Positions 33,064 to 44,775 of a DNA stretch of 64,000 nt are shown here, in pieces. Under the pieces are notes generated by a model. That model did not search any database, was not told the origin of the DNA, and worked only from the letters and a program-made list of their open reading frames with translations. The stretch is from Hemicordylus capensis. Taxonomy: Eukaryota > Chordata > Lepidosauria > Squamata > Cordylidae. The stretch lies in contig NC_069658.1 of assembly GCF_027244095.1 (NCBI RefSeq), positions 422,432,687 through 422,496,686 on the forward strand, given 5' to 3'. The number at the start of each line of letters is the position of its first letter. Position 1 is the stretch's first letter. The position numbers and the translations under genes are program-made.

Positions 33064-34631
33064 GGGGAGGGTGGGGAAGAGTGCAAACGGCCCTGGCACG
33101 CGCGCCTTCGCGTTCTGTCTCTGGGCGGGAATTGGGTTTGCTGCTTCTCGCGGTGGCCCTTCGCCTGTGGGACGTGGCGGGGTACATGGAGGGCCGTAAT
33201 AAGGAGCTGAGGTGGGCCCTGGGCAAACATTTGAGGTGCAAGAGATCTAACTTGTGGACCTCGATTTGAACCCAATTTAGTCTAGTTTTAGAGACAGTGA
33301 AAGGAAAGTTGGCTGATTAGTTCTTACTAGAACAACTTGTTTCTTTTTCATTTTTTCATGAAAGTTGTATATTGGTATTCTCATGGTGGTGGTTATATTT
33401 ATTATATATTTCATGAATATGTTTTTTTTATATTTTTCATATGCTATTCGTACTCTGCCTTCAACTTTGGAGAAAAAGGAGGAAGTCAGAAGTCTTTCTG
33501 CTTAGAGAGTTATAACTCCAAAGAAATGAGGTTACTTCTCTGAAAGTAATCCAATCAATTATTCATACTTAAACATAGACAGAATTATTTTAGAACAAAT
33601 CTATCCATGACTCACTTAAATTACTTGCTTACAAATAAAAGTACTGCTAATCACTTTAAATTTTTTATTTATTTATTTAACATATTTTTATACCGCCCAA
33701 AACTTCCGTATCTGCGTGTATATTTCATTCAGAAGTAAGATGACCAGAATATACATGAACTTAGTCCACTAGATGCAGAAATGCATATTCTACTAGGGTG
33801 GCTGGATGCCAAAGAAGGTAGCCAGTCCTCTTTTAAGAGTTATATAGAGAAGCAAATTGTATTTGACGTGTGGCTTGTCATGCACGTGTAAGAAAAACTC
33901 CTGCTAATCATTCCCTCTGTTACACAACTATTATGACACTTAGACGTCAATCCTAAACATACATACCTGGGACCAAGTCCCATTGTGAGATTTACTTCTG
34001 ATTACACTTTGTAAACTGCATGGTTAGGTAGAACAGCTGGTGGCAGAACTGGATTTGCGGCTCAATCCTCTGCAAATTCTCATTAAAGTAAGCCCCATTG
34101 AGTTCAAGAGAGATTTCTTCCAAATATTCATGGGTGCAGAATTGGTGTTTTGAAAATGGAAGTGACATGCTGAGGACCAAGTAGGCAGGAGACACAATTG
34201 TAAAGTTGCTCCCTCTTCATGCCACCACACACCCACATGATCCACGCTGCTCTTGGCTACACAGATCGCTGGATGCCAAGAAAATGAGTCCCAGCCTCTA
34301 GGTATCCCACAGTGCACCATGCAGTGAGTCCATCTTCCCCTGGGAATTGGGCACTCTAGGCACTTGACTGTGTATACTCGGGCCGTCTGCAGCCCGAGCA
34401 TACCCATGACCCAAGAACCAGCGTAAAGGACAAACACGTGCCCTTAACCCTGGCTAAAGATGGATTAAAAAGTGGCTTAACCTGGGTTAGGCTGCTAGTG
34501 AGAATAGCCTCTTTGTTTCTATAAGCTTCTTCAGGTGCTAGGTAAAACACTTTTCAGATCTGATCACCTGACACCAGCACGAGATTCTTCCAAGCTTTGT
34601 GCCAATTCCATCTACAACAAACAACTAGTAA

Positions 34632-35645
34632 TAGTAATGTGCACGGACCGGTTCGGAGGCCATTCTAAAGGCCTCCAGACCGGTCCGGACACGGGGTGGT
34701 TTTGGTTCGGGAAGAATGTCTGGGGGGTTCCAAAAAGAATAGGGGGGCTTTACTTAACCCTCCCAACAACCGCGCTGTATTTCTCCGAGTAATCGGGAGG
34801 CAGGATAGCTCCCTGCCGCCCCCTTCAAAGTCCTGCTCGGCTGGCGGCCGCCCACAAGAAGACCTGTGGCGTTCAAACAGACCCATCGTGAAGTAAATCC
34901 ATCGTTAAGAAGATCCATCGTTAAGAAGATCCGCTCTGTGGAGTCCCCGCTTGCAAGAAGTCAAGACCCCCTCCCATTCCAAGTCACAAGAGAGGGCGGC
35001 GGGAGAACTCCCCTGCCGTGCCCTTCCCCTTTGCCGGTCTGGCTGCAAATGGCTTCTAAGAAGCCTTTCGCGCACGCGCGTGCGAAAGGCTTCTTAGAAG
35101 CCATTTGCAGCCAGACCGGCAAAGGAAACGGCAGCCTGCAGGGAGTTCTCCGCCGACCGTTCTCCTTTAAAACGGGCGGCGGAGAACTCCCTGCAGGCTG
35201 CCGTTTCCTTTGCCGGTCTGGCTGCAAATGGCTTCTAAGAAGCCTTTCGCGCGCGGTGCGCGTGCGCGAAAGGCTTCTTAGAAGCCATTTGCAGCCAGAC
35301 CGGCAAAGGGGAAGGGCACGGCAGGGGAGTTCTCCCGCCGCCCTCTCTTGTGACTTGGAATGGGAGGGGGTCTTGACTTCTTGCAAGCGGGGACTCCACA
35401 GAGCGGATCTTCTTAACGATGGATTTACTTCACGATGGGTCTGTTTGAACGCCACGGGTCTTCTTGTGGGCGGCCGCCAGCCGAGCAGGACTTTGAAGGG
35501 GGCGGCAGGGAGCTATCCTGCCGCCCAATTACTCGGAGAAATACAGCACGGTTGTTGAGAGGGTTAAGTAAAGCCCCCCTAGTCTTTTTTGGAACCCCCC
35601 ACCCCAGTGCCGGACCGCAGCTCTGCGGTTCAGTGCACACCCCTA
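34632..35645. mobile_element. hAT-type foldback element with nested palindromes
   Basis: 1014 bp flanked by the 8-bp direct repeat ACTAGTAA (34624-34631, 35646-35653). The ends are TAGTAATGTGCAC and its near inverse GTGCACACCCCTA. The whole is one palindrome centred near 35165, and each half has its own inner palindrome, near 35078 and 35258, built from CAAATGGCTTCTAAGAAGCC. Unit A lacks it at the matching position, which proves insertion. Long open frames on both strands are by-products of symmetry. Confidence 0.88.
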
Positions 35646-36649
35646 ACTAGTAATCCAGCCAACATGGAGAAAACACAGCACAACCTTTTACCTCATTTTT
35701 TAGTCTTTACTTGTATGTTCTGCTTATTCACTCAATCGGCAGCGCCCATATTTGTGGATTCAAATTTCTTCATGAAGGAACGCATGTTCAGTTCATGTGG
35801 GAGTAACATCAAACCATAGCTTGGCATTATTTAATGAGCTCTGTCTGTGCATGGTACCTCTGTCCTCCCACATGCACGCCTCTTTAATAAGTTAATGGTC
35901 TCGATTTAAGTCCTGATCTGCTGGACTCGTGCAAATATTCTGGATTTATTGCTATTGCAGAACTAGCCAAAGGAGTGATTATTAAAATTAATGTTTCCCA
36001 AAATATAAAGGCCCCAAACACTGGAATGGGTAAATGCTTATAGGACTGACTGATGCCTAAAAATAAAATTTGTAGGTACTCAACATTTTCTCTAAGATAT
36101 AATCAGTTTGGAGCGAGGAACTGAAGAAATCTTGGGATTATAATGTTTATACATGGTATCTATTCAGCTACAAAAAAACATACTTTATTTTGAAAACCAG
36201 AAGAATATGGTAACTTTTGGCATTTGTTGTGTACATTCTATATCCTAGAATACAGAAGTTCCATATTTGGGATATTATCATTTGAGTGGTATACTTTATC
36301 AGTCTTCTACCACGAGGAAAAACATTTCCAACAAATGCTAAATTATTGTTTTCAGTGCATGCTCTGTTCTACTTTGAAAAGTATATTTAGCATCATGTTA
36401 TTTTATAATCTATAAAACATATATATACACTGAACATTGACTTTTTGACATACATTTTTAAAATTACAGACTGTATATATATTTGAACCTGGGGGTAATC
36501 AATTTACAGCATGTTGCTTGCTAAAAATAATGGTTGACATCCAAACTAATCCTATACTGATGCATCAGTGTGTTATGTCACTGGTTTATGCGTGGTTTTT
36601 GACCATCCAGTCTTCCTTCTGCAGCCACCTGCACCTCTCAAAACTATGA

Positions 36650-37060
36650 GGCGGGTCTCACAATCAGTGAAACCCACTTTTACCGGTTTTGTGGGGAGAG
36701 TGGGCTAAGTCTGCTCTCCCTGTAGACGAGCAGGGCAGGATCCGGCGTGACGGAGCCGGCGGGGGCTGGGGAGTTCGGGGGCCACGTGGCTCCTGGAAGC
36801 TCCAGTATGCCCTGCACGAGTGTACAGGGCATAGTGGGGAGACCCCCGAGCCGGGAGGCTGCTTTTCAGCCTCCCACCGGGGGTCTACTCATGAGCGTTC
36901 CGCAAACCCGGTTTAAGGGGCGGTCTACTTGAGCGAGTTACCTGCTCAAGAACCACTGGGCTCGCAGCCGAGCCTGGTGGTTCACACAATCGTAGGAAAT
37001 CGAGCTAGCAGAGGCTAGCCCAATTTTCTACAATCGTGTGAATAGCCTCTATGTCTGCTA
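36650..37060. repeat. Non-autonomous DNA transposon-like repeat
   Basis: From GGCGGGTCTCACAATCAGTG to CAATCGTGTGAATAGCCTCT; related in style to 27275-27660 (shared GCCTGGTGGTTC). It interrupts the unit M flank. Confidence 0.55.
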
Positions 37061-37204
37061 GGGTCCCCCAACCCTCAGGTACATAGTTTCAGAAGGCACA
37101 GGCATCTACAGAGGGCAGTGGAGGGATTGTTAAAAAATCACCCCTCCTCCCTTACACTACAGAAAATCCTGGAACATTGCACATGAATTTTGCTTAAGAT
37201 ACAT

Positions 37205-37700
37205 GTTCAGAACAAGCAAATACTGAGGCTGCTCTCATGTGTACCCTAATCCAGGGAAGCCCAGCCTGGGTTAGGCTGTGCATGAGAACCGCTGGGATCA
37301 CACCCATTCCTGGCAGGACAGCATTGCCTAGCGCAGCTTTTAAACCCAGCTTTTAGCTGGGGTTAAAGACTCAAGTGAGCCCTTTACCCAGGCTCTGGGA
37401 CTGTGTGTTTGCTGGGGCTGTGTTCAGCCCCAGCGGACACAGAGATGGGCATCTAGAGCACCCATCTCCTGGGGAAATCTCTCAATGCACTCTGCATGTC
37501 ACGCAGTGAATTGTTGGATATCCAGAGGTTGGGATGTGTCATCTCAGTCTGCAGAGCTCTGAACTATGTGAAGCAGCACAGACTGTTTGGGAGCGCGGTC
37601 TGTGCTCCCAGCAGCATTTCTTTGCTCATCTGGGAGGAAAGTGAGTTGGAGCAGCGTTCCCCACCCTGCCCTCTTGGTCGTGTGAATGGTCCCATGATGT
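37205..37700. repeat. Non-autonomous DNA transposon-like repeat
   Basis: From TGAGGCTGCTCTCATGTGTA to CGTGTGAATGGTCCCATGAT, close in plan to 26240-26620. It sits at the breakpoint where the unit M protease exons are lost. Confidence 0.55.
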
Positions 37701-37704
37701 TACA

Positions 37705-38710
37705 AAAGGAATCCTCTATAATAAAGAGCCTGTGTGTGCGCCCATGTCTCTGCGCCCGTGTCTTCCTCGGTCGTTCTGGGCATGCGCGGAGCACATGCCC
37801 AGAACGTCCGAGGAAGACACGGCTGCAGGCACCAGGTGGCCATGTTGATCGGCCTGGCCGTGGGGAGGCCAGAGGCAGCGGCGGGTCCGGCCCGGACCCA
37901 AAGAGAGCAGAGCACAGAGGCGGCGGCGGGTCCGGACCGACCGTGGGGGCGGCAGAGGAAGCCGGGCGAGACGGCAGGGGAAGCTGAGCGAGGCAGCAGC
38001 AGAGCCGCCACCTCGGCCAAAGGAGGGCGTAGGGCAGCGGGCCCAGAAGAGGCACTGGCGGATTCGGCGAAGGCTTCGGCGGCTGGCTTCTCAGGGTCCC
38101 GGCTGCGGAGCAGGCGGCAGCCTTGGCAAGGGTGTTGGCGGCGGCCTCGGCAGCTTCTCGGCCGCGGAATGGGGCCTGGCGGCTTGGCCTTCCTCGTGGG
38201 CGGCGACTTCAGCGGTGGCGTCCCGGCTCGGAGGGGCACCTAGCGTTCCGGCCTGTTGTCCAGGCCTGGCTTCAGCGGTTGAGGGCTTTAGCCCTCTTGG
38301 TCTGTCCATTCCTCCCCCGCATCCCCCTCCTCCCCGGGTGTCCTCGGTTGGGTTTAGTGGCTGGCTCGATGTGGCTTTAGCCCTCCCTGCCTGTGGCTTC
38401 CCCTCTCCCACTCCCCTCCTCTCCCCTTCTCTGTTGGTCTCCCTAGCTGGGGTGGGTTCTGGGAGGGATCTGGGCAGCGGGACTTTCCTGCTCGCCGCAC
38501 AGGAGGAGGAGCGGCGGCGGCCTGGTAAGTAGAACTTTCAAAATGGAGGGGGAGGGGGAAGGGCAGGAGGGGGAAGGGCAAGAGGGGGAGGGGGAAGGGC
38601 AAGAGGGAGTGGGGGAGGGGGAGGGGAAGAGAGTGGGGTGGGAGGGAGGGGAAGAAAGACAAGAGTGTGTGCAGCACATTGCAGCTGAGAGCTGATGCTG
38701 CCAAGGTCCT
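37705..38710. repeat. GC-rich Helitron-like block
   Basis: Opens A|TCCTCTATAATAAAG, similar to a Helitron 5' end, followed by an inverted pair CGTGTCTTCCTCGG / CCGAGGAAGACACGG and long GC-rich, CGG-rich sequence ending in GGGGGAAGGGCAAGAGG-type purine repeats. No clear CTAG end. Its open frames are composition effects. Confidence 0.45.
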
Positions 38711-38714
38711 AGCT

Positions 38715-39040
38715 CCAACACAGAAGAGGGCAACCAAGATGATCAGGGGCCTAGAGCATATTCCTTATTAGGCAAGGCTATAGCATCTGGGGCTTTTTCA
38801 TTTAGAAAGAAGGCAACTATGGAGAGACATGGTAGAGGTTTATAAAATTATGCATGGAGTAGAGAGAGTGGACAGAATTTTTCTCCCGCTCTCACAACAC
38901 TAGAACTGGGAGTCATCCTATGAAACTGATGGCCAGGAAAGTTGGGACCAACAAAAGGAAGTACTTTTTCACAGAGCACATAATCAATCTATGGAATTCT
39001 CTGCCACAGGATGTGGTAATGGCCACTAGCTTGAATGGCT
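38715..39040 (+). repeat. CR1-like LINE C-terminal fragment
   Basis: Fragments of the conserved CR1-type end are readable in shifting frames: TKMIRGLE-like, WRGFIK-like, and NLWNSLPQDVVMATSLNGF near the end. Broken. Confidence 0.65.
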
Positions 39041-39878
39041 TTAATAATAGTAATAATAATAATAATAATTAATAAACAACTTTGTTAGCCGCCTCTAACA
39101 AATTGCTATCTGGGGGACTCAGAACATTAAAACATCCAATAAAAACACATGAAACACGTCAAATCACAATGTACACACACACACACACCAATACAAAACA
39201 ATTTTAAAACTCAGGGTTTTTTAAAAAACAATTTTTAAAAGCCTGAGTGAAAAGAAAAGTCTTCACCTGGCATCTAAAAGAATAAAGTGATGGTGCCAGG
39301 TGAACCTCACTGGGAAGGCTTTTCCATAAACAGGGTGTGACCACAGAAATGCCCTTGCCCTAGTAGCCACCCACTTCACCTCATTTGGCAGGGGCACTCA
39401 GAGCAGGGCCTCTGAAAAAGATCTTAAGTTCTGAGTCAAGACACATGGGACAAGGCACTCTCACAGGTAACCCAGTCCTAAGGAATGTAGGGCTTCAAAG
39501 GTTAAAACCAGCACTTTGAATTGGGCCCGGAAATGTATTGGGAACCAGTGCAGCTGGTTCAAAGTGGCCAGTCCCAGTTAATAATAATAATAAGTTTCTG
39601 GACCTTTTACAAAGGCAGCCCTACGTACAACACATTGCAGTAATCTAAGGAAGAGTTTACCAGGCCATGAGTAACTATGGCTAACCTATCTCTATCCAGG
39701 TACAGTTGCAGTTGGCATATCAGCCAAAGCTGATAAAAGGCACTCCGATCCATAGAGGCCACTTGAGCCTCTAGAGACAATTCTGGATCAATGAGCACCC
39801 TCAGATTGTGAACCCGTTCCAGGCTGAAACAGGCTGAACATCATTCACCCGGGCAGAGGAACCATCGACCAACAGTAC
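39041..39878 (-). repeat. L2 LINE 3' fragment
   Basis: Includes LIDPELSLEAQVASMDRSAF and [14 protein letters not shown] (39798-39607), then the 3' tail ending in TAATAATAATAA near 39050. Within the unit M gap. Confidence 0.75.
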
Positions 39879-40215
39879 TAGGGATGTGCAGAACATTCCA
39901 ACGTTGAAATGTTTTGACACAAAATGGGCCATTTGGAGGGTTTCAAGCTCGAAACAGAAGACCCTATAAATATAAATAAAGGGCCTATTTCAAGCTCAGA
40001 ACAAAACAACTCCATTTCAATTGACCTCCATTTTGGAGACCTGTTTTCCCCTTGCTGATTGGTTTTCTGGCACTGGCTTCTGACTGGCTTGCAATCTCCT
40101 TGCTTCTTGGTTGGTTTGTTATCAATCAAATCAAGTGTTATCATGGGTAACTCTGCGCCCATTAGCTGAGAGGAGGGGGGGCACAAAAGGACGGAATTTC
40201 AAAATTTATTCAAAG
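39879..40215. repeat. hAT-foldback-like fragment
   Basis: Starts TAGGGATGTGCAGAACATTC, the terminus common to the hAT foldbacks of this window, followed by AACGTTGAAATGTTTTG and AAACAGAA-rich sequence. The other end is not found. Confidence 0.5.
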
Positions 40216-40840
40216 GGACTGGAAGACAGAAAGAACCCTTATACTGTGCCTGAAGATGATATATCAGGAAAAGAGGGAGGGAGGTTTGATTTTGTGGCTT
40301 TCTTTTCTCATCACTGAGAATAATATGTTGTGCTATTGCTGCTATAACTATCTGGATCTCAGGTTGACAAAGGCAGAACTTGAGCACCTGCCTTCCTTAA
40401 GTTGTAGTTTGTTTTGTTTGTGAGATAGTGTTATGGTGAGAAATGGATCGTGGCAGCTGTGTGTGTGTGTAATAATTCTTGGTGATTGCTATGATGAGTT
40501 CCATGTCTGGCCTTGAGACTAACTTGTGCTTCATTCATTGCTTTGGCCTGCTCTGCAATCTGCTTTGCAAGATGTACTCGGTCAAAAAGTGGTTGAAGTT
40601 GCTTTAGTTGAGCTTATAGCTATGCTTGCTACTAAGTGTGCTACTGTGGCAGCTGTTGCAACGCCAGGAAGTAACATAAGGAGTCATAATTCTGTGTGAG
40701 AGAGCAACTTATGCCAATGATGTTACTGCAGTGCAGGCACTGTGGCTGGCAGTGGATTCTGGATCAGTATTCTTTTTTGGCCATCTTTGGACTGCGTTTG
40801 AAATATGTGTTCAGTGTTGGGGTATGTGAAATATGTGTTC
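40216..40840. other. Unassigned sequence in the unit M gap
   Basis: No gene or clear repeat. It contains a short GT run near 40457 and a duplicated GGAAATATGTGTTC-like phrase at 40797-40835. Confidence 0.4.
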
Positions 40841-40844
40841 GGTG

Positions 40845-41052
40845 CATTTGTCTCCAGAAATGGACATATCTGGTGTATCAGCCAAAGCTGATAAAAAGCA
40901 TTCCTGGCCGCAGCCTCAACCTGAGAAACCAGGAAGAGTTTGGGATCCAGGAGCACTCCCAGACAATGAACCTGATCTTTTAGGGGGAGTGTAACCCCAT
41001 CCAGAACAGGCAGATCTAAACCATCTCTCGGATCCCGACCCCCTTTTGGATT

Positions 41053-41104
<52 letters not shown>

Positions 41105-42260
41105 GGGTTGAGAATAGTGGGCTGTTGAATTCCTGATTGATGTGTGTAATTATGAGATGTCAACTGTAAAGTTATTTTTTATCTTTCTTCTTTTTCTATG
41201 TTTATTTCCTATTTCTGTTATCTTGTTGGAAAAATAATAAAAATATTTTTTTAAAGGATTCAACTTCAGCCTCTTATCCCTCATCCAGCCCAATATTGCC
41301 TCCAGGCAGGCTCTTAGGCGAGTCATGCCATTTCCTGATGAAGTTGGTATGGAGAAATAGATCTGGGTGTCATCAGCATATTGATAGCATCCCAAACCAA
41401 ACTTCCTGACTATTTCTCCCAGCAGTTTCATATAGATGTTAAAAAGCACTGGAGACAGTATGGAGCCCTGTGGAACACCACATTTTAGCTCTCGCTTTTC
41501 AGAGCAACAGTCTCCAAGTGACACCATCTGGAATCTGCCAGAGAGGTAGAAACGGAACCACTGTAAAACAATGCCACCCAATGCCACCAGGTGACCCAGC
41601 AGGATACCATGGTCAATGGTATTGAAAGCCGCCAAGAGATCCAGAAAGATCAGCAGTGTCATATTCCCTCTGTTAATCACCAATTGGAGATCATCTATCA
41701 GGCTGACCAAGGCAGTCTCAACCCCATAGACCACCCAAAAGCCAGTCTGGAAAGGATCTAAACAATCTGTGTCATCCAAAACTGCCTGGAGCTGAGAAGA
41801 ACCACTCAATCAATCACCTTGCCCAACCAAGGAAGATTAGAGACAGGTCTGTAATTAGCTAACTCTGAGGGATCCAATGCAGGTTTCTTCAAATAAGGTC
41901 TAATAATAGCCTCCTTAAGACAAGGAGGCATCCTGCCCTCCCTCAGAGAAGCATTTATGATATTTACCAGACCCTCTCTGATAATTTGACTGCCAGGTGA
42001 AATAAGCCAAGCTGGGCAAGGGTCAAGAGAGCAGGTGATGGGACATACAGTCTGAAGCAGTTTGCCCACATCTTCAGAAGTAAGAAATCAAAACTGATCC
42101 AATTCAATCCTACAAGAGGGGTTGCTGGGCACCTCTACAAGAGACTCTGCAGTAACTGTGGAGTCTAGTTCAGTGTGAATACAAGATATTTCATCTGCAA
42201 AAAGTTATTAAAAACATAACAGCGAGTAACAGATGGTTCCAAATTCAAATTCAAGGCAAA
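40845..42260 (-). mobile_element. L2 LINE fragment with an L1 3' insertion
   Basis: RT codons on the - strand include AIIRPYLKKPALDPSELANY (42069-41806), [40 protein letters not shown] and [10 protein letters not shown], whose catalytic DD box is intact (41809-41150), then LDGVTLPLKDQVHCLGVLLD (41163-40723). A 200-bp + strand insert (41056-41255) interrupts the frame. Confidence 0.82.
41056..41255 (+). repeat. L1-like 3' end insertion in L2
   Basis: A (GT)n run (41057-41101) followed by AT-rich sequence ending AAAAATAATAAAAATATTTT and T/A tail. GGATTCAGC precedes and GGATTCAAC follows, a likely target-site duplication in the L2 sequence. Confidence 0.55.
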
Positions 42261-42279
42261 GGAGGCATGAAAGGGTATT

Positions 42280-43260
42280 AATAGGAAAGAAAATTTTCTG
42301 AAAGTATTGTATCAAGGGTACATGACACCTAAAAAACATAAAGTATACAAGAGCTCTGTGAGGTGTTGGAAGTGTGGGAATTTAAATGCAGACATTTCCC
42401 ATATGCTATGGAGTTGCCATGTGGTTCAGAAATTTTGGAAGGAGGTATTAGATAATTTTGTGGATACCATGGACAGCCAGGAAAACAAACAATTGGATCA
42501 TAAAACGAATAAATCCAGAATTTTCACTTGAGGTACAAATGACCTGGCTCAAACTATCATACTTTAGACACAGCTCCCTTGAAAAGTCCATAATGCTGGG
42601 AAAGGTTGAAGGAAAGAGAAGAGGACGACCAGCAGCAAGGTGGATGGATTTGATTACAACAGCAATGAATCCACCACTGAGACCTAAAAGGCCAAGTTGA
42701 AGACAGATAATCCTGGAGAGAATCTAGCTAGGTGGTCACTAAGAATCGACACAGACTTGATGTCACTTTATCAATTAATAGTCAATTAGATCATTTAGAA
42801 AGAATAACAAAAATAATAATTGAAAGAATGCCTAACAGTGGTTCTGGTGGGATGTTTTGTAAATATCCCCTGTAAAATGAGAACTCTAACATCAGGCCTT
42901 TTGACTGCTGCTAAAATGATAATTTCAAGACAATGGAAGGACTCTGAATCTCTTTCTGTAACGGAAGAGTGGGGAAATGTTTGGGAAGTGGTTCAAATAA
43001 TGGAGGGAAAACATAATTCATAAGATTGAAAGAAGGGAAGCATATAAGATCATCTTTTGGAATTCAGTGGGGTCCACTTTTGGATTTTTGGAAAATTTGA
43101 TATGGATTTTAATGTTTATACTAAGCTGTTTTATGAATGTGTAGTTTTTGTATGGCTATGTGGATATGATTGTTTAGAACATGGGTCATATCAGTTTTTT
43201 TGTATTCTGCACTGAGTATTTTTGTATTGAAAATTGAAATTTTAATGGGTTGGGTTTTTT
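42280..43260 (+). repeat. L1-clade LINE 3' end with a nested BovB piece
   Basis: RCWKCGNLNADISHMLW and VVQKFWKEVLDNF are the C-terminal zinc-knuckle and helix of L1 ORF2. After a BovB insert the end resumes with LLTAAKMIISRQWKDSE and EEWGNVWEVV, then an AT-rich 3' UTR. Confidence 0.75.
42456..42790 (+). repeat. RTE-BovB 3' fragment nested in L1
   Basis: [38 protein letters not shown] and RWMDLITTAMN on the + strand. It separates the two parts of the L1 end. Confidence 0.75.
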
Positions 43261-43294
43261 TCAAAGAAAGAAATGAAAATGGGGTGGGGCCACT

Positions 43295-44775
43295 GCTCAG
43301 AATCCTCTATATACTTAATTCGCTTAGCCAATGCATGGGGATGCGTGCTGGCCAGCATTCCAGCCAAATTCCAGCCAATGAGAGGGGGAGAAGCCATGCG
43401 AGAGGAAGAGAGGGAAGCAGCAGACCTGGAGAGTAGTTGGGGTGTTTCAGTAGTGCCGGGACAGCGGAGAAAGGGAAGAGGAAATAAGGAGAAATGGATG
43501 CGGATGGGCGGTGGGCCAAGCCCTGCTGCCCTGAGGAGGAGGAAGGGTGAAGCTGCCGGGGAGAGAGGAGACTGGGGCTTGGCTTGGGGGAGAACGAAGG
43601 CCCGGCCGTGGTGGGGTGGCAGTGGAAGCAGCGGGCCCAGCCGCGGTGGGGTGAGGAGGCAGCTGGGCCGCCAGGAAAAGGAGGCGGTGGCAGGAGGGGA
43701 CAAGACACCTTGAAAGCTGTCCAGAAACCGCGGGCGGGGGGGGGGACGGCCTGGCGGGGAGGGGGAGATAAGCCCCGCTAGCCTCAGGAGAAGCCCAACC
43801 AGCGGGCGAAGCCCCACCGGCCTCAGGAGGGAGGAGGCGGTGACGGCAGGCCTGGGTTGAGGAGGTGGCCGTTCCTGGGCTGGCCAGTGGCCCGAGAAGA
43901 AATGGCTGCTGCCGGGCTGGCCAGTGGGCTGAAGGGCGGCCACCGGTGGGCCCAGAGAGAGCAGCCGCTGGCTGGATGAGGAGGAGAAACAAGTTGTGGC
44001 AGGGAGAGTGGCTGCTGGTGGGCCAAAGGAAAACGGCCGCCAGAGGGCTGAGGATGAGGGCCGAGTTGCGGGGGGGGGAGCGAGCGAGCGAGAGGGCTGC
44101 GGGGGGAGCGAGTGAGCGAGAGGGCTGCGGGGGGAGCGAGCGAGAGCTGCGGGGGGAGCGAGAGAGAGAGCTGCAAGCGAGAGGGCTGCGGGGGAGTGAG
44201 CGAGAGGGCTGCGGGGGGAGCGAGCGAGCGAGAGGGCTGCAGGGCGAGCGAGCGAGCGAGAGGGCTGCGGGCAAGCGAGCGAGAGGGCTGCCGGGCGAGC
44301 GAGCGAGCTGGTGGGGGATAGAAAGCTATGGGGGGAGCGAGCGAGGAACCTGCGGGGGGAGAGAGCGGCGGGGCTGCGAGTGAGCAAGAGAGCTGCGGGG
44401 GGAGCGAGAGAGAGAGCTGCGGGGGGAGCGAGCGAGCGAGAGCTGCGGGGGGAGCGAGAGAGAGCTGCAAGCGAGAGGGCTGCGGGGGAGTGAGCGAGAG
44501 GGCTGGGGGAGCGAGCGAGCGAGAGGGCTGCGGGGCGAGCGAGCGAGAGGGCTGCGGGGGGAGCAAGAGGGCTGCCGGGCGAGCGAGCGAGCGAGCTGCT
44601 GGGGGATAGAAAGCTATGGGGGGAGCGAGCAAGCAAGCTGCGGGGGGGAGAAAGCGGCGGGGGTGCGAGTGAGCGAGAGAGCTGTGGGGGAAGTGAGAGA
44701 GCGAGCTGCGGGGGGAGCGAGAGAGAGCTGCGGGGGAGCGAGCGAGCGAAAGAGAGCTGCGGGGGGAGCGAGCGC
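43295..44775. repeat. GC-rich block with GAGCGAGC minisatellite
   Basis: Opens A|TCCTCTATATACTTAATTC, a Helitron-like start. From about 44065 to 44775 it consists of tandem variants of GAGAGGGCTGCGGGG and GAGCGAGCGAGC, with a larger period as the GGGATAGAAAGCTATGG phrase recurs at 44315 and 44604. It stands directly against the unit M promoter island. The 464-codon open frame on the - strand is a Leu/Ala/Arg/Ser/Pro repeat with no domain and is not a gene. Confidence 0.6.

Larger units (their letters stand above)
32300..33240 (-). promoter_or_regulatory. CpG-island promoter of TMPRSS12-A
   Basis: CpG- and GC-rich stretch covering exon 1 and its upstream side. It aligns with 44775-45290 in unit M over GGACTCGTAGTTTTGCA, the signal exon and GGGTCACGTGAC. 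No TATA box stands out. Confidence 0.72.
34530..37226 (-). pseudogene. Unit M 3' flank, remnant of a third TMPRSS12 copy
   Basis: Aligns with the unit A 3' flank (17640-19130) and in part with unit B (45540-46240), for example AATAAGTTAATGGTCTCGAT and CAGGTACATAGTTTCAGAAG. It is interrupted by the foldback element at 34632-35645 and a DNA-transposon-like repeat at about 36650-37060. The alignment stops at 37226, about 65 bases before the place where the stop codon should stand; no protease exon follows. Confidence 0.78.

Noticed and set aside
33081-33269. Plus-strand frame with LGLLLLAVALRLWDVAG that looks like a signal peptide
   Set aside because: It is not conserved at the matching place of the unit M island (45130-45290), has no downstream partner exon I can recognise, and lies in a CpG island where such frames are common. 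A divergent transcript cannot be excluded.
34866-35558. 230-codon frame and its 164-codon mirror on the - strand
   Set aside because: Both arise from the palindromic element; the same peptide (MAFKQTHREVNPSLRRS) appears on each strand because the sequence is its own inverse.
37496-38243. Several 160-180-codon frames on both strands
   Set aside because: GC-rich repeat sequence with overlapping frames on both strands and no protein motif.
43242-44636. 464-codon open frame on the - strand (and 275- and 269-codon frames beside it)
   Set aside because: They are translations of the GAGCGAGC minisatellite and GC-rich DNA: repetitive Leu/Ala/Arg/Ser/Pro, open in several frames at once, no domain, no splice context.
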